Source of the DNA: Coniferiporia sulphurascens | Lineage: Eukaryota > Basidiomycota > Agaricomycetes > Hymenochaetales > Hymenochaetaceae | Direction of reading: 5' to 3' | DNA: 64,000 bases | NCBI GenBank assembly: GCA_002794785.1 | Contig: NBBA01000005.1 | Location: forward strand, 1,736,001 to 1,800,000 | Shown here: one piece after another, positions 12,387 through 23,332 of the stretch | Layout: the number at the start of each line of letters is the position of its first letter | How positions within the stretch are numbered: position 1 is the first letter of the stretch | Program-made: the position numbers and the translations under genes | The notes under the pieces: model-generated | The model's input: the letters and a program-made list of their open reading frames with translations, nothing else | Databases searched by the model: none | Told to the model about the DNA's origin: nothing

Positions 12387-13973
12387 ATGCTCAATCAATC
12401 GCGATGGGCGCCGTCTCAAATCGTACGCGGACTCGGAGGCTCCCCTTCTGACCAAACGACATACGTCGGTACAATGGCACGGACGCCCACTACATGGGCG
12501 GCGTCACAGCCTTTTTCATGGTCTGACCCTGCGCTGAGATTGATCGATGAAGTCGCCAACAGCATGGATGTCGACATCCAGGTGAATAGCAAGAGCCGAC
12601 CTTATAGATCTTTGATGAAGCGCACACGTTTATTTGAGTAGGTGCCAAGCGGCCCGAGTAGTACGAGTCTGCATGCACACATCAGCCTTGTCATAGACAC
12701 GAACGTTTTGCTTTCGTTCCTCGACGTCCTCCAGCAATTCGTAGAAGACCTAGGCAAAAATGAAGAGCCACTATCTGTGGTCATCCCTGGGGTCGTGGTG
12801 CAGGAATTGGACTAGTAAGTCATGCGCGTTTTGTGGAAAGGGATTTCTTTGTTAATTGAAGAGTATGGTTCAGCCAGAAGGCCGATAAGAATCGTGCTCT
12901 TTGTTGGTCAGCGAGAATGGCCTCGACATGGATCTTATCCAAGCTGAAGGAGCGTAGATATGTCAAAGGGCAGGCTTACCCAGAGACACTACAACGATCA
13001 GGGAGCTGGAAGAGAAGAGATCATGTAGGCATGCGCTCTACTCAATAAAATGATGTTACGGCGGTGCTTATTTACATCAAGGACACGACGAACGACGAGC
13101 TTATCGTCGACTGCTGCTTGTATTTTCGCGAAAAGAAAGGACACAGTGTTGTCGCCCTTAGCCAGGACAAGAATTTCTGCAGTACGGCCGAGTCTCAGGG
13201 TTCGTGCGTGAAAGCGGGTACTTATTGTATAACTGCATTGACGAAGTTAAACAGGAATACATACAGTAAACCCCAGAGATTATATTCGGTGGTCTAGCAG
13301 ATCGTTGGCCCGGGTACTTTTCGGAGACCACTACGCGAAACTAAACAGATTTGCCGACTATAAAGAGACATACCGTCCAAGGGGGGTCAGTCAGGCTTTA
13401 GATGACGAGCTGGGGGTGCAGCCGATTCAGGCTACCATGGATGATGACGGGATGGAAATTGACGTCGACCCTTCGGTGACCCTAGAACCTCCTCCACAAC
13501 ATCTTCTTGACGATCTACATGATCAAGTGCTCAGCCACTTTTCGATTATTTTGTCCGAGCTCCTGCGACGTGTTGCACCGACGTTGTTCACTCAGGCGTC
13601 CACGAATTCTGGGGCAGCACTGTCTATTTACGCACCTTCTTCTTCGACCAGGCCCGCGAGAGACTGGAGTGCAAACGAGGTACTCGCCTATCTGTGCAGT
13701 GCGCGTCGACTGCCCCGCAAAGCCTCCCCCGGTGACGTAAAGTCAGTTGTAGATGGGGCGTCACGATTGACGGATTTTTTCACGCACAAGTACTGCGCAC
13801 GGGGCAGAAGTGGACAGCACTGGTCGCGGGCCGACTGGGCGTCGTGCCTGGACACGCTGGGAGCTGTGGGACGGATATTCGAGGATGATGCGATAGTGAA
13901 CTCTCTGGCACAGCTCGCTCCGCAGGTTGAGCTTGTGTTCCAGAGGCCAATGCGGCCCACCGGAATGTACTAG
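12387..13973 (+). CDS. SWT1: SWT1-like PIN-domain RNA endonuclease
   Basis: Nuclear endoribonuclease family that removes defective mRNPs at the nuclear pore. Exons 12387-12581, 12642-12814, 12874-13024, 13082-13199 and 13255-13973 give 451 aa. The PIN domain begins at SLVIDTNVLLSFLDVL (first acidic residue of the site), continues with VVIPGVVVQELD, and ends with TNDELIVDCCLYF and VALSQDKNFC, so the acidic metal-binding residues are present. The C-terminal half is helical, followed by a domain with DWSANEVLAYL. Intron 13200-13254 uses a GTTCGT donor, a variant found several times here. An out-of-frame ATG at 12373 overlaps the chosen start, so the start is tentative. Confidence 0.85.
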
Positions 13974-14131
13974 CGTAATACAAATTACGCGACACTGCGG
14001 CGTAGCGTGTGAATATATCGATGCCGGCTGTGTGTGCCGAGAAACTTCCTGTTCTATTTCGATCTGCTCCTCCGCCTTCGTCTCAGCGCGACCAACTGGG
14101 CGTGCAATCGGCTTTTCCTCCGCCCACTACC

Positions 14132-15992
14132 ATGGCAGGTCGCCGACGTCCCTTGCAGATATTCCTCATCATCCTCGCCCTTATTCTCGTCGGCACTGTC
14201 GTCCTCCTCTCCTCCATCTCGTTCTATCTTTCCATTGACAACCTTGCATATCTCACCGAAGAGGAGGTCGGTCCTGTCGAGGACGACGCGTCTTGGAATG
14301 CTACCGCGCTGGGAAAGGTTGAACGCATCCCCCGTATCATTCACCAGACATGGAAGTCTGAGACTCTCCCCGACCGTTGGAAGGGTATCTCGCAGGAGTG
14401 CCGGGATATGATGCCCGACTAGTGAGCCGTTTCTCCTATCTTCAAATCTCGCTGTGACTGCGGAGAGAACGGGGGATGTGGGGCTTTTCTCGCATCTCTC
14501 GCACTCATACGTTTTGTTATCTCTGGTCGTTCACTTCACTTCAATATCTTGCTCTCTCACGGCACACAATTATAGAAGCTGACCTTTGGCATTTTCTGAC
14601 AGCAAATATAAGTTATGGACCGATGCGGACTCACGGGAATTCATTGCTAAAGAATATCCGTGGTTTTTGGACACTTTTGATGCATATACTTATCCCATTC
14701 AACGTGCCGATGCCATCCGCTACTTCGTACTCTACCACTTCGGCGGCGTATACCTTGACTTGGATGTTGGCTGCCGCCGCCGTCTAGACAGGCTGCTGGT
14801 ATACCCTGTCATCTTGCCCAAGACGATACCAGTCGGTGTATCAAATGATCTCATGTTTGCTGAGAAAGGACATCCGTTCCTGGCGCAGACTATTCATAAC
14901 CTGATCACGTTCGATCACTCATGGGTACTCAACTACCCAACTGTCATGTTCTCCACCGGCCCTATGTTTTTGTCCGCACAGTACGGGTTTTGGACATCTT
15001 CTCATGCTCCAACTCAGGACATGCCTGGTGGAGAGGTTCGCATTCTCCCGAAATCGTTATATGGCAAAAATGCAAAGGTGGAGGACGTCCCGCATGCATT
15101 CTTCACCCACTTCTATGGAAGCAGCTGGCATGCGGACGATGCCGCGTTTATTGGGTTCCTGGGAAAATGGGGCAAAGGCCTCATGTGGATCGGTTTACTC
15201 TTGTTCATCGTGGGGACGGTCAATTTGCTTTGGCGAAAGAAGAGCAAGAGGTATGAACGCGGATTGGGTCGTTATCAAATTTTGTTGCCCAGCACACATC
15301 AACGCAATGACCGATGGCACATTGATCTTGGCCTGTTTACTCTGACTACGCGAAGACTAGCGTCCAATCCGCCTCCGGATTCGGCTGCTTCGTCGTGTCC
15401 GTCTTCGCCTACTTTCGATGAGGACACTATACCTATGCTTCCCATTTCGTTTGATGACAGACCTTCATCTCCCACTGCATCTGACATTTATAATGATCGG
15501 CGGGCTGGCCTCGTCGGTGTACTTTCTCGTTATAGCAACCGCGTGATGACATCCTTCACCAGTGGCCGCGAACGCTCGCGCGTGCGCACCTCCTCACGAC
15601 GTAATTGGCAAAACCGTCGTTATTTGTTCTTCCTGCCTGCCATTTTCACCCCTGCTGTTGCCCCCGCTCCGGAGCTTGGTTCTCGTCGTCCAAGTACATC
15701 ACGGTCAACACCCGCCCCAACGCAGTTTGGTGCTGCGCAATACCCCGTTGAGAAGGGCGGACAATCGGATGACTTAGAAGATGCTAGCGTGTATGGAGCG
15801 TCTTCAAGCTTGCGGCACGCCTTAGAGGGTTCTGCGCAGGTTTTTTCCAGGCCCCCGACCCCCGGCGCATCCTCGGGAGGCATGCCTATGCACGCGCCTC
15901 CACCGTACCCCACTCCGGCGAGTGACGCTAGCGCAGCGGCTCGCCGTGGACGAAATGCGGAGGCACCCTGGGAGTTGTGGGAGTCAGGATGA
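14132..15992 (+). CDS. SUR1: GT32 mannosyltransferase, inositol-phosphoceramide type (SUR1/CSG1-like)
   Basis: Golgi type II membrane enzyme predicted to transfer mannose from GDP-mannose to inositol phosphoceramide. Exons 14132-14421 and 14603-15992 give 559 aa. A single N-terminal membrane anchor (about residues 9-32) is followed by the GT32/OCH1-like catalytic domain: IPRIIHQTWKSETLPDRW, KLWTDADSREFI, RADAIRYFVLYHFGGVYLDL and the DxD metal motif at about D149/D151. A second hydrophobic segment (GLMWIGLLLFIVGTVNLLW) follows, as in Sur1/Csh1, then a long Ser/Pro-rich cytosolic tail. The start was set at the ATG in CACCATGG-like context rather than the upstream in-frame ATG at 14009. The intron is unusually long at 181 bp. 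Confidence 0.85.
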
Positions 15993-16370
15993 AGTTATTG
16001 GATCTTTTCTTTTTTTATGCCACTTTCTATATCGCGAGCTGTGGACTTTATCACCGCATCAGTTGTCCGGCTGTCCCCAACGCACATTCGTTTTCTCGCT
16101 ATACCCCTCACGAATCCTACCCCGCGCTAATACTCTGTCGTCTTTTCTGATCTAGAGACGTTCTATTTATTTGATTTGCGCTATGATGACTAGCAAGTTT
16201 AGTTACCCAAGTCTGACTTCTGTTGAAAACAAAATATTTTTGCTTGAATATTACTTATATTTCACTCGGGTCATCTGTAGCACCTTGTAATAAAAACAAA
16301 ATTTAAATAAGGAAGCTCTTGAGAAGGAACGAGTTGGGTGGTACAATGGTAAAAAATGCAAAGGGACGTA
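15993..16370. other. Intergenic: converging 3' ends
   Basis: AT-rich 3' flanks of the GT32 gene (+) and the MFS gene (-), with AATAAA-like poly(A) signals near 16285-16310. No gene is seen. Confidence 0.5.
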
Positions 16371-18265
16371 TTATAATTTAGTGAATACAGACTTCATCCT
16401 CGACGAAAGAGCAAACATCGCTATCGCAGCAACGCCATATGTCAGCGACGGGCCCACGGTCCAGTATGATGCACATGCTAAACGCGTCGGCATCAGGTCT
16501 ACTAGCATTGGAGCAGGATACAAATAGGTCTCACCTAGCAGAGGTCCTATTGCGCGGCCCAATTGGCCGGAGGACCTGAACTTTCCGAGGGCCTTGCCCT
16601 TTGCAAGCTGCGGGTGCCCTGCGCTGGGCTTTCCTGTGTCCGCATCGACGACCTCATCACATTGCAGAGACGCGTATGCGGTAAGCGCATTCACGACGGT
16701 CGCAGATGTGAATGCGAGGCACACAGCAGCAGCATGTAAAAGGCGCACAGCAAGCGCTGTACGACTCACAGCAAACTGCGGAAGGATAGCAAGAAAGACG
16801 AGGCCGAGCGCGCAGCTGGAAACACCACGACGGGCCATGACGGCCTCACCTGTCTTCGACATCGAGCGACGGACGTAACCGCCTTGTAAGAGGGCGCTGA
16901 TAATACCGATGAACCCGATAAAGGTGCCGTTTTGGGTATTATTCCAGTCAAATACTGGATAGATAAGTTGGGACGATCGGTGAAAATGCAGAGTGGACAA
17001 AAGGAAATGCTTACAGTCAAATGTGAGGAACGTTAGGGTGAATTCGATCCCAGAGAATAGTCCAAGGAAAAGGAAGTGACTCTGTCCCAAAGTCTTCAGC
17101 AGACTGACGCGACCTTGGATCTCCTCTTCGCGAGTCTTAGTCGCGCTGCCATTTTGCGTAGATCCATTAGCGTGTCCGTTACTCTTCCCGTTTGTCTTTT
17201 CTTTCTCCGCTTTGTCGACCGCAGGCTTAACAATGGTACCGCGCGTCTCCGGTAGAGCGATAGCCAGGAAAAGCGTCTCGACGCTGAGAAGAACGAGCGT
17301 CAAGAAGGCCGGCACAGCGTAGATATTGAATTCAAAGCCCCCCGCGGTCAAGGACGAAGGAACCGGGCGCGACGCGAAGTAAGCACCGATCGGCGGGCCG
17401 ATGATAAAGCAGATCGCGAAAGCGATTCCAACGTGTGCCAGAGCCTTGCTTCGATTAGCGGGAGTTGTGACATCAGAAATTATAGCACTGTGCAGAACTA
17501 GTCAGCCATGCCGAGGTTCGTATCTCAGCATACTTGCATCGGTACTTACATTGCAAGCTGAACATTCCCTTCGCTCAGGCCACCGATGGCTCTGCTAAGC
17601 ATATATGAAGCAAATGACGAGGACTGAATCCACCTTCATTATCAACAGGCAGGTCAATATACTTCGTCGCAAAACCGAAGTGGTGCACATACACCAAAGC
17701 ACTTAGAATGTTCCCTATCATCGTCAACAGCAGTACCCGCTTTCGTCCATATCTGTCAGAAAGGGAACCTATATGTGGAGACACGAGGAACTGCAAGGTA
17801 CTGCGAAGTCAAACAGATTAGATGTATACATTGCGGTCTGGGAAAGTAGCTCACGAGAAAAGGGAACCCATCAGACCACCTGTGCAAGGATTGTTAGGCT
17901 CTGGTCCATGAATGGGACAGAAGAGTGCTGTACCTAGTAACACGATGTCCCATTTCCTCGAGTTTTGAGTCGGGTTATAAAACAGACCCCGTACACCAGA
18001 AACAAGTGCAAGAGTGCGGGAAAGAAAGCCATTCGGGTCGCCCGACTCGCGCTACAATGCTTGTTGAGCTCAGGTGCGCGTTATTACGAAAGTGCGCAAT
18101 CACCTTGGTGTACCATTCCACTATTCGCGGAAATAGAGGTAGAGGGATTGTAAAGGCTTCAGGTTTGGTGTGTTAGCCTGTATGCATCAGCGTGGCCCGG
18201 CGCGCCCACGTACCGAAGAGGTCGAGAACGAGCGAGAGAAATACGATGGTCTCAATCTTGGCCAT
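16371..18265 (-). CDS. Major facilitator superfamily transporter (MFSD10/TETRAN-like)
   Basis: Predicted multi-pass drug/organic-ion antiporter. Eight exons (18214-18265, 18104-18156, 17934-18051, 17855-17879, 17689-17800, 17550-17623, 17015-17487, 16371-16954) encode 496 aa. The first helix is ETIVFLSLVLDLFAFTIPL. The loop 2-3 MFS signature reads SPHIGSLSDRYGRKRV. GGLSEGNVQLAIAIISDV and ANRSKALAHVGIAFAICFII with GPPIGAYFASRP follow. A hydrophilic central loop rich in Lys/Asn/Gly (near TNGKSNGHANGS) separates the two six-helix halves. The exon with GDPNGFLSRTL and KWDIVLLG was recovered by frame matching. The donor of intron 17624-17688 has an equally in-frame alternative two codons upstream. 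The substrate is unknown. Confidence 0.88.
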
Positions 18266-18650
18266 GTCGGTCGATGGTGTGTAGGAGCGCAAGAGCCAGC
18301 TCTTGTAAGAAAACAACGTTTGGGTTATATAGGCGGATGGCAAAACGTAGGGAGCAGTGCCTCTTGAGATTGCCTACGTGTTCGTTCTCAGGCCGGGCAA
18401 CCCAATGGCGGCGGCGACATTCGGCGCTCTCACTCACGCTTTTCTCGCGCCCTTTGTTTCGTTCCCGAGTTTCACACAGCATCCATTTTGTTAGGCGACT
18501 GCTGGGAACAAACACAGCTACATGCTCTCGCTGCCGACCTGCAACTCACACAGGACGACCAAACATCCCCGTCCGTGCGATGCTCGATCATATATTTTTG
18601 CCGCAAGGAAGACTCGGTTCCGCGATCATCTCGGATCTATTTTATATGTG
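18266..18650. other. Intergenic: MFS promoter and PUS7 3' flank
   Basis: Both flanking genes are on the minus strand. No convincing gene is present; the open frames here have no recognisable protein features. Confidence 0.45.
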
Positions 18651-21600
18651 CTATATCCCCTTCTCTTCCGCGCTTTTCCCGACCGATCCCCGGAACGCCT
18701 GGTCTTCGGACGCCTGCGTAAGACTTGTCTGGTAATGAGAACTTGTTTCTGTCTTTGTGACCTCTCGCAATGCCATCGTCGCATACGCTGCCGTGCTAAG
18801 CTGCAGATTCACCTGCAGCGCGACGAATTTGCCGTTTTCATCGACGACGGGCGGCTCAAATCCCAATAGTTTGTCTTCGTCCGATTGCGCGAGCGGCACA
18901 TCCGGATCGGTGTACCGCAACACTGTCCATGAAAGTTCTTTTGGCTTCAGAAGGATTTTTCTGTATGAGCCACTCAAATTGTAATCCCTGTAAGAAATAA
19001 GTATGGAGTTACTATCAACGCTTTAGAACTCGGGAATGTGCGTACTTATGCTTGCTAAAACTATTCGGATCCAGGCCATCCAGTTTCAGGAACTCTCGGA
19101 ACCGCTCGCCCAAAGCACCACCCGGGTATGCAACGTCTTTCCCGGGCAGCGGCATAAGGACATCAAAAATAGAGTAATTATCGACGTCTTCCTCCGTCAA
19201 AGTCTTTACGCGTGGCGCCACCCATGGTCGTTTCGCTTTCTTGGACGACCGACTCGAATTCCCAACTGGGCTGTCTTTTTAGTGAAAGAGTGTGGACAGA
19301 TAAGGGAGGTGAAAGGCAGCTTGTAATGAAAACTTTAATTTCCTACCTTCCTCATCGACATCAGGCATTTCTTCATCTTCATCTTTTCCATCCCCGGTCC
19401 CTTCCCCATTTTCTTTTTCGAAAACGAGATCTCCGGGTACGGGCTTATCCGCGCCGTGCATCCTGATGCGCTCCGACACGACCGCGTTCCAGACGTAGGA
19501 TTGGTATGCGTGCACATACATTAGCCGGAGGGTTCGGGGAATCTATGCATTTTAGGATTGTTTAAAGTCTTACTGTAGAATGGTGAGGAACCACTCATAC
19601 AGTAGATAACGCGCCCATTGCGTTCCTTGTGTCGCCTTTCATTTTCTTGAAACTCTCTAGAATGCACCGTTCGGCGACCACCCGACGGGGAAATAGCTCT
19701 AACGCCTTGTCCAAATCCTTTTCAAGAAGCCAAGCATCCCGTGCGGCGACAACTTCCGGATGCTCTCCGGGCCTGTGCCGAAGAATGAGTGATATAGCTT
19801 TTTCCCAATTTGACTGCAGGAACGCAAGACCGATGGAATGCGTCGGGATGGAGGCAGTTCCGAATCTCTGCATACCTGACAAAAGTATTGACTTATTAAA
19901 TATAATAAAGAGTAGAGTGTACGAACCATAATAGTTTATAAAGCCTTTATGCTTTAAGGATTGCATAGCCTTATCTAGGGTATCGAGTGGCTCGACTTGC
20001 ACATTCCTAAAGGAAGACATAAAATACTCATTGACTCGAAAAATCAAGCGCCCCTACCGCAATGTGATGACGAAGGCATTTCCCTTTAACATCCCAAGCT
20101 CAAAACCGGCCTTCCTGTATTTCAAGTCCGAGACGCGTACACCACGCTCACCGCGTTGCGTGATTGCCTCTGCAAGGGTCTTACGTCCGTTCTGGCCGTT
20201 TATCATCTTCCAGACGTTTTCGACAGTCTTCTTGCCTCGCCAGAGCGCGACGCGCTGAACGGTTACGCCACGTTTGTCCTTTGTACCCGCGACCGAAAGG
20301 TCCTTAATACTGCAGTGCAGGAGACGCGAAAGGTGACCAAGCGCATCCTGCGTGTCACGGTTCGTCTTCTGTAATGTGAAGTGGATATACGGTGGGTATG
20401 AGTCTCTGGACCCGACATCTCTACTACCTAGGCTCGTGCATACGGTGAGGTAATGTGAGCACCAGAAGAGAAACACTCACTACGGTCATTACGATCGCCG
20501 CGATCACGCCCTTGTCCACGTTTTGCCCATTTTATTACAACTCGACCGTCTTCGTCCGCGTTGGCTTTTGTATCCGTCTCGCTTTCCAACTTTCCTTTGA
20601 AAAGCTCTCTTATGATTTTGTGTAACCCTGTTCTAGCAGCTTTGGACTCCATGGGCTGAACAGCAATATATCATCATCAAAATGCACTCGTGGACAGGGG
20701 CCAGAATGAGTTCGACGCACATCAGATATGACTTTCCGAGGGTCATCAGGTTTGCCTCTGTCACCTTTGCGGCTGCCCCCTCTTCCTCTTCCGCCCCGAT
20801 CCCTTCCTCTTTTGCCTCTTTTGCCCCTTTCACTTTTCGAAGGAGGCGCAGGCCCCACTTCCACGTTTCCTTCTGTCACATTTTCCTGTGATGGACCTGC
20901 CTCAATAGACAGGGGACCACTGGTCTGGCGGCCAGCCCATCCACTGTCACTTACGAAGGGAGGCTCCGGACCTTCAAGATACATCTGCTTTAGTTGGGCA
21001 ACTAGCGGCTCCGAAAGGTATTGCCCTAAAGCGGTATCGAAACTCTCAATCCACTGTTCCGCGCCACTGTCTTGAGACGTATCCGTGATTTCGACCTTTT
21101 CTTCTGGTTGAGTATCTGTTGCCACGGGCGACGCTGCGGGAGCACTTGATACAGTCGTTACTTCCGGGGTGTGTGTCTCCACAGTATCCTCATCTTTTTT
21201 CTTCACTTCGGAATGAGGCATCTCAAGCGATACAACGTGTACAACCTCTCCGTCTTGATTGACTTCATGAACAAGAAAGTCAGTGAATCTGCAGCGCGTC
21301 CTGAGTAGCTACAGACAAATTAATCACATTAACAACTCACCGCTGCTTTATGATGGCGTGTACCGGTGGCAAATCTTTCGAAATGTACTCTGAGATGCCA
21401 ACGTCGAACTCGAGGGTGTGTCCGATGGACGTCTCTTGAGCGTGAGATGCGGGAGGTGCACCAAGAAGAACTCGGCTTGGAGGAAGCAGAGTCTCGAAAA
21501 CCGTTGCTTCAACTGAATCCGCAGTTTCCCCTAAGCTTGCGGTTGTAATGGCCACTGTAGGTTGTTCTACATCCATCGATTCTTCGGAAATTTGCTGCGA

Positions 21601-21699
21601 CGGAGCATTTTGAGCGACAAAAACGTCAAGTTTCTGTCTTTTGGCTTGAGGCTCTTTTACACTGTCGTCCTCCGTATTGTGATCTGTAGACGGAAACAT
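18651..21699 (-). CDS. PUS7: Pus7/TruD-family pseudouridine synthase
   Basis: Makes pseudouridine in tRNA, snRNA and mRNA. Nine exons (21341-21699, 20721-21288, 20481-20655, 20058-20427, 19927-20006, 19601-19875, 19347-19542, 19046-19274, 18651-18987) give 862 aa. The start is the first true ATG; the open frame continues upstream to 21819 only through a GTG. Early in the protein, [19 protein letters not shown] and [17 protein letters not shown] match the Pus7 N-terminal domain. A long Arg/Gly/Lys-rich insert (residues 240-310) follows. The catalytic TruD motif [15 protein letters not shown] places the nucleophilic Asp near residue 418. [24 protein letters not shown] and [10 protein letters not shown] complete the catalytic core. 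Larger than yeast Pus7 because of the acidic and RGG-like insertions. Confidence 0.94.
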
Positions 21700-21934
21700 A
21701 GCAGCGGAGGTGGGCTGAGGTTGCGAATAATGTAAAGTACGAACGACCCGTTGCGCGGTCGCTGGAGTCGGGACTGGATGAATGCGTACCGGCAGACACC
21801 GACGACTCTCGTATGCCACGTGCGCCGATCGTCTCCTCAGTACTGATGACTTATTTCAAGTTTCAAGCCAACAGCCTACTGGCATCGTTCAGTATTTGTC
21901 TGCGGTAGTCCACTCAACCCTCTATCTATTCAAA

Positions 21935-22960
21935 ATGTCCTCGGTACTCGGTCGCACGTATGGAGAGCGGGCAGCCCGGCACACAAACCCCGCCGCCAAA
22001 GCGCTCCTCGAAACCATGCAGCGTAAAAGGTCGAATCTATGCGTCAGTGTCGACGTCTCAAAGAAAGACAGTTTCCTCAACATAGTCGACGCCGTCGGAC
22101 CGTATGCGTCCCTCATCAAGGCATTTCTTCCCTGCTTCTTACTACTCAGCGGGCTGGACTGATTTTTCAAGTTACTGCCTTTCCGTCTACCTCCGCACCT
22201 GTATGCGTCCTGTCCATCGGCAATTGTCAAACGGATCGCCCCGCTGTAAAGACTCATGTGGATATCATTGAGGACTTTGATGAGGACCTCATCGTTAAAC
22301 TGCAAGAGCTGAGCACCAAGCATGACTTTCTCATATTCGAGGACAGGAAATTTGCTGATATCGGTACGAACCCGAGGATCGCGATTATCCACTATAACCA
22401 ACGCGTCTATAGGTAACACCGTCGCCCTCCAATACTCCGGAGGCGTGCACCGTATCGCTTCTTGGGCGCACATCACAAATGCGCACCCTGTTCCGGGACC
22501 ATCCGTCGTGTCAGGGCTCGCCAGTGTCGGACTTCCGCTCGATCGTGGACTCCTCCTCCTCGCAGAGATGAGCACGCAGGGCACTCTCGCGCGCGGTGCA
22601 TACACAGAAGATGCCGTGCGCATCGCACGCGCCCATCGTGATTTCGTATTTGGATTCATCGCTCAGCGGCGCATGGAAAACGTTGGACTTGCCGCAGGAG
22701 AGACACCCGACGAGAGCGAGGACTTCATGATACTCACACCTGGCGTAGGGCTTGGGGCGAAGGGAGATGCACTCGGTCAACAGTACAAAACTCCACGCTC
22801 CGTCGTGCTTGGGGAAGGATGTGACGTTATTATTGTCGGCCGAGGTATATACGGGAAGAGTGATGCGGTAAATGTCGCCGCGGCACAGGCCTCCGCAGAG
22901 CTTTATCGCGAGGAGGGTTGGCGCGCATACGAGGAGAGGCTGGGCAGACACAAAAGCTAA
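21935..22960 (+). CDS. URA3: Orotidine-5'-phosphate decarboxylase
   Basis: Last step of de novo UMP synthesis. Exons 21935-22120, 22252-22363 and 22413-22960 give 281 aa, normal for basidiomycete enzymes. The catalytic residues are intact: LIK-THVD spans the first splice junction (Lys62, Asp66), and [10 protein letters not shown] supplies the Asp93-Lys95-Asp98 set. VGRGIYGK near the C-terminus binds the phosphate. [16 protein letters not shown] is the usual eukaryotic loop. Intron 1 (131 bp) needs a GC donor (AAG/gcattt), because no GT site preserves the essential Lys-Thr-His-Val-Asp run. It is divergent from PUS7 across 235 bp. Confidence 0.94.
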
Positions 22961-23332
22961 CCTCGTACGCATCGTTTCCCGTATTTTGAAGGAATAACAT
23001 TAATCACTCCTCGTAAGCCGTAATTCACTACCGACACAGATATAAAGACAATGTCATTGCAAGCTATTGAATACAAATGGTGCTGATGCCATGCCTAGCG
23101 TAGTGTATGCCTCCTGAGTCTAGTAAGAATAAAAAGACGATAGGAAAATATGAAGAGATCATGCCAAAATGATATATGTACCATACAGTCACAGTCCAAG
23201 CTGTCCCAATGTATGTCGGCCTAAGTGGATGTGTGAGATGATGTGGGACAGGTACTGCCATGTGGTCATCGATGTCGTGGCCAGATGCGAAAGAACACTA
23301 ATTTATCAAGAACAGAGGGGAATAAAGAAGGG
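22961..23332. other. Intergenic: converging 3' ends
   Basis: 3' flanks of URA3 (+) and PCF11 (-). Nothing recognisable. Confidence 0.45.

Noticed and set aside
12337..12537. Alternative upstream start for SWT1 using ATG at 12373
   Set aside because: Different frame from the PIN domain; the ATG at 12387 joins it directly through a good intron.
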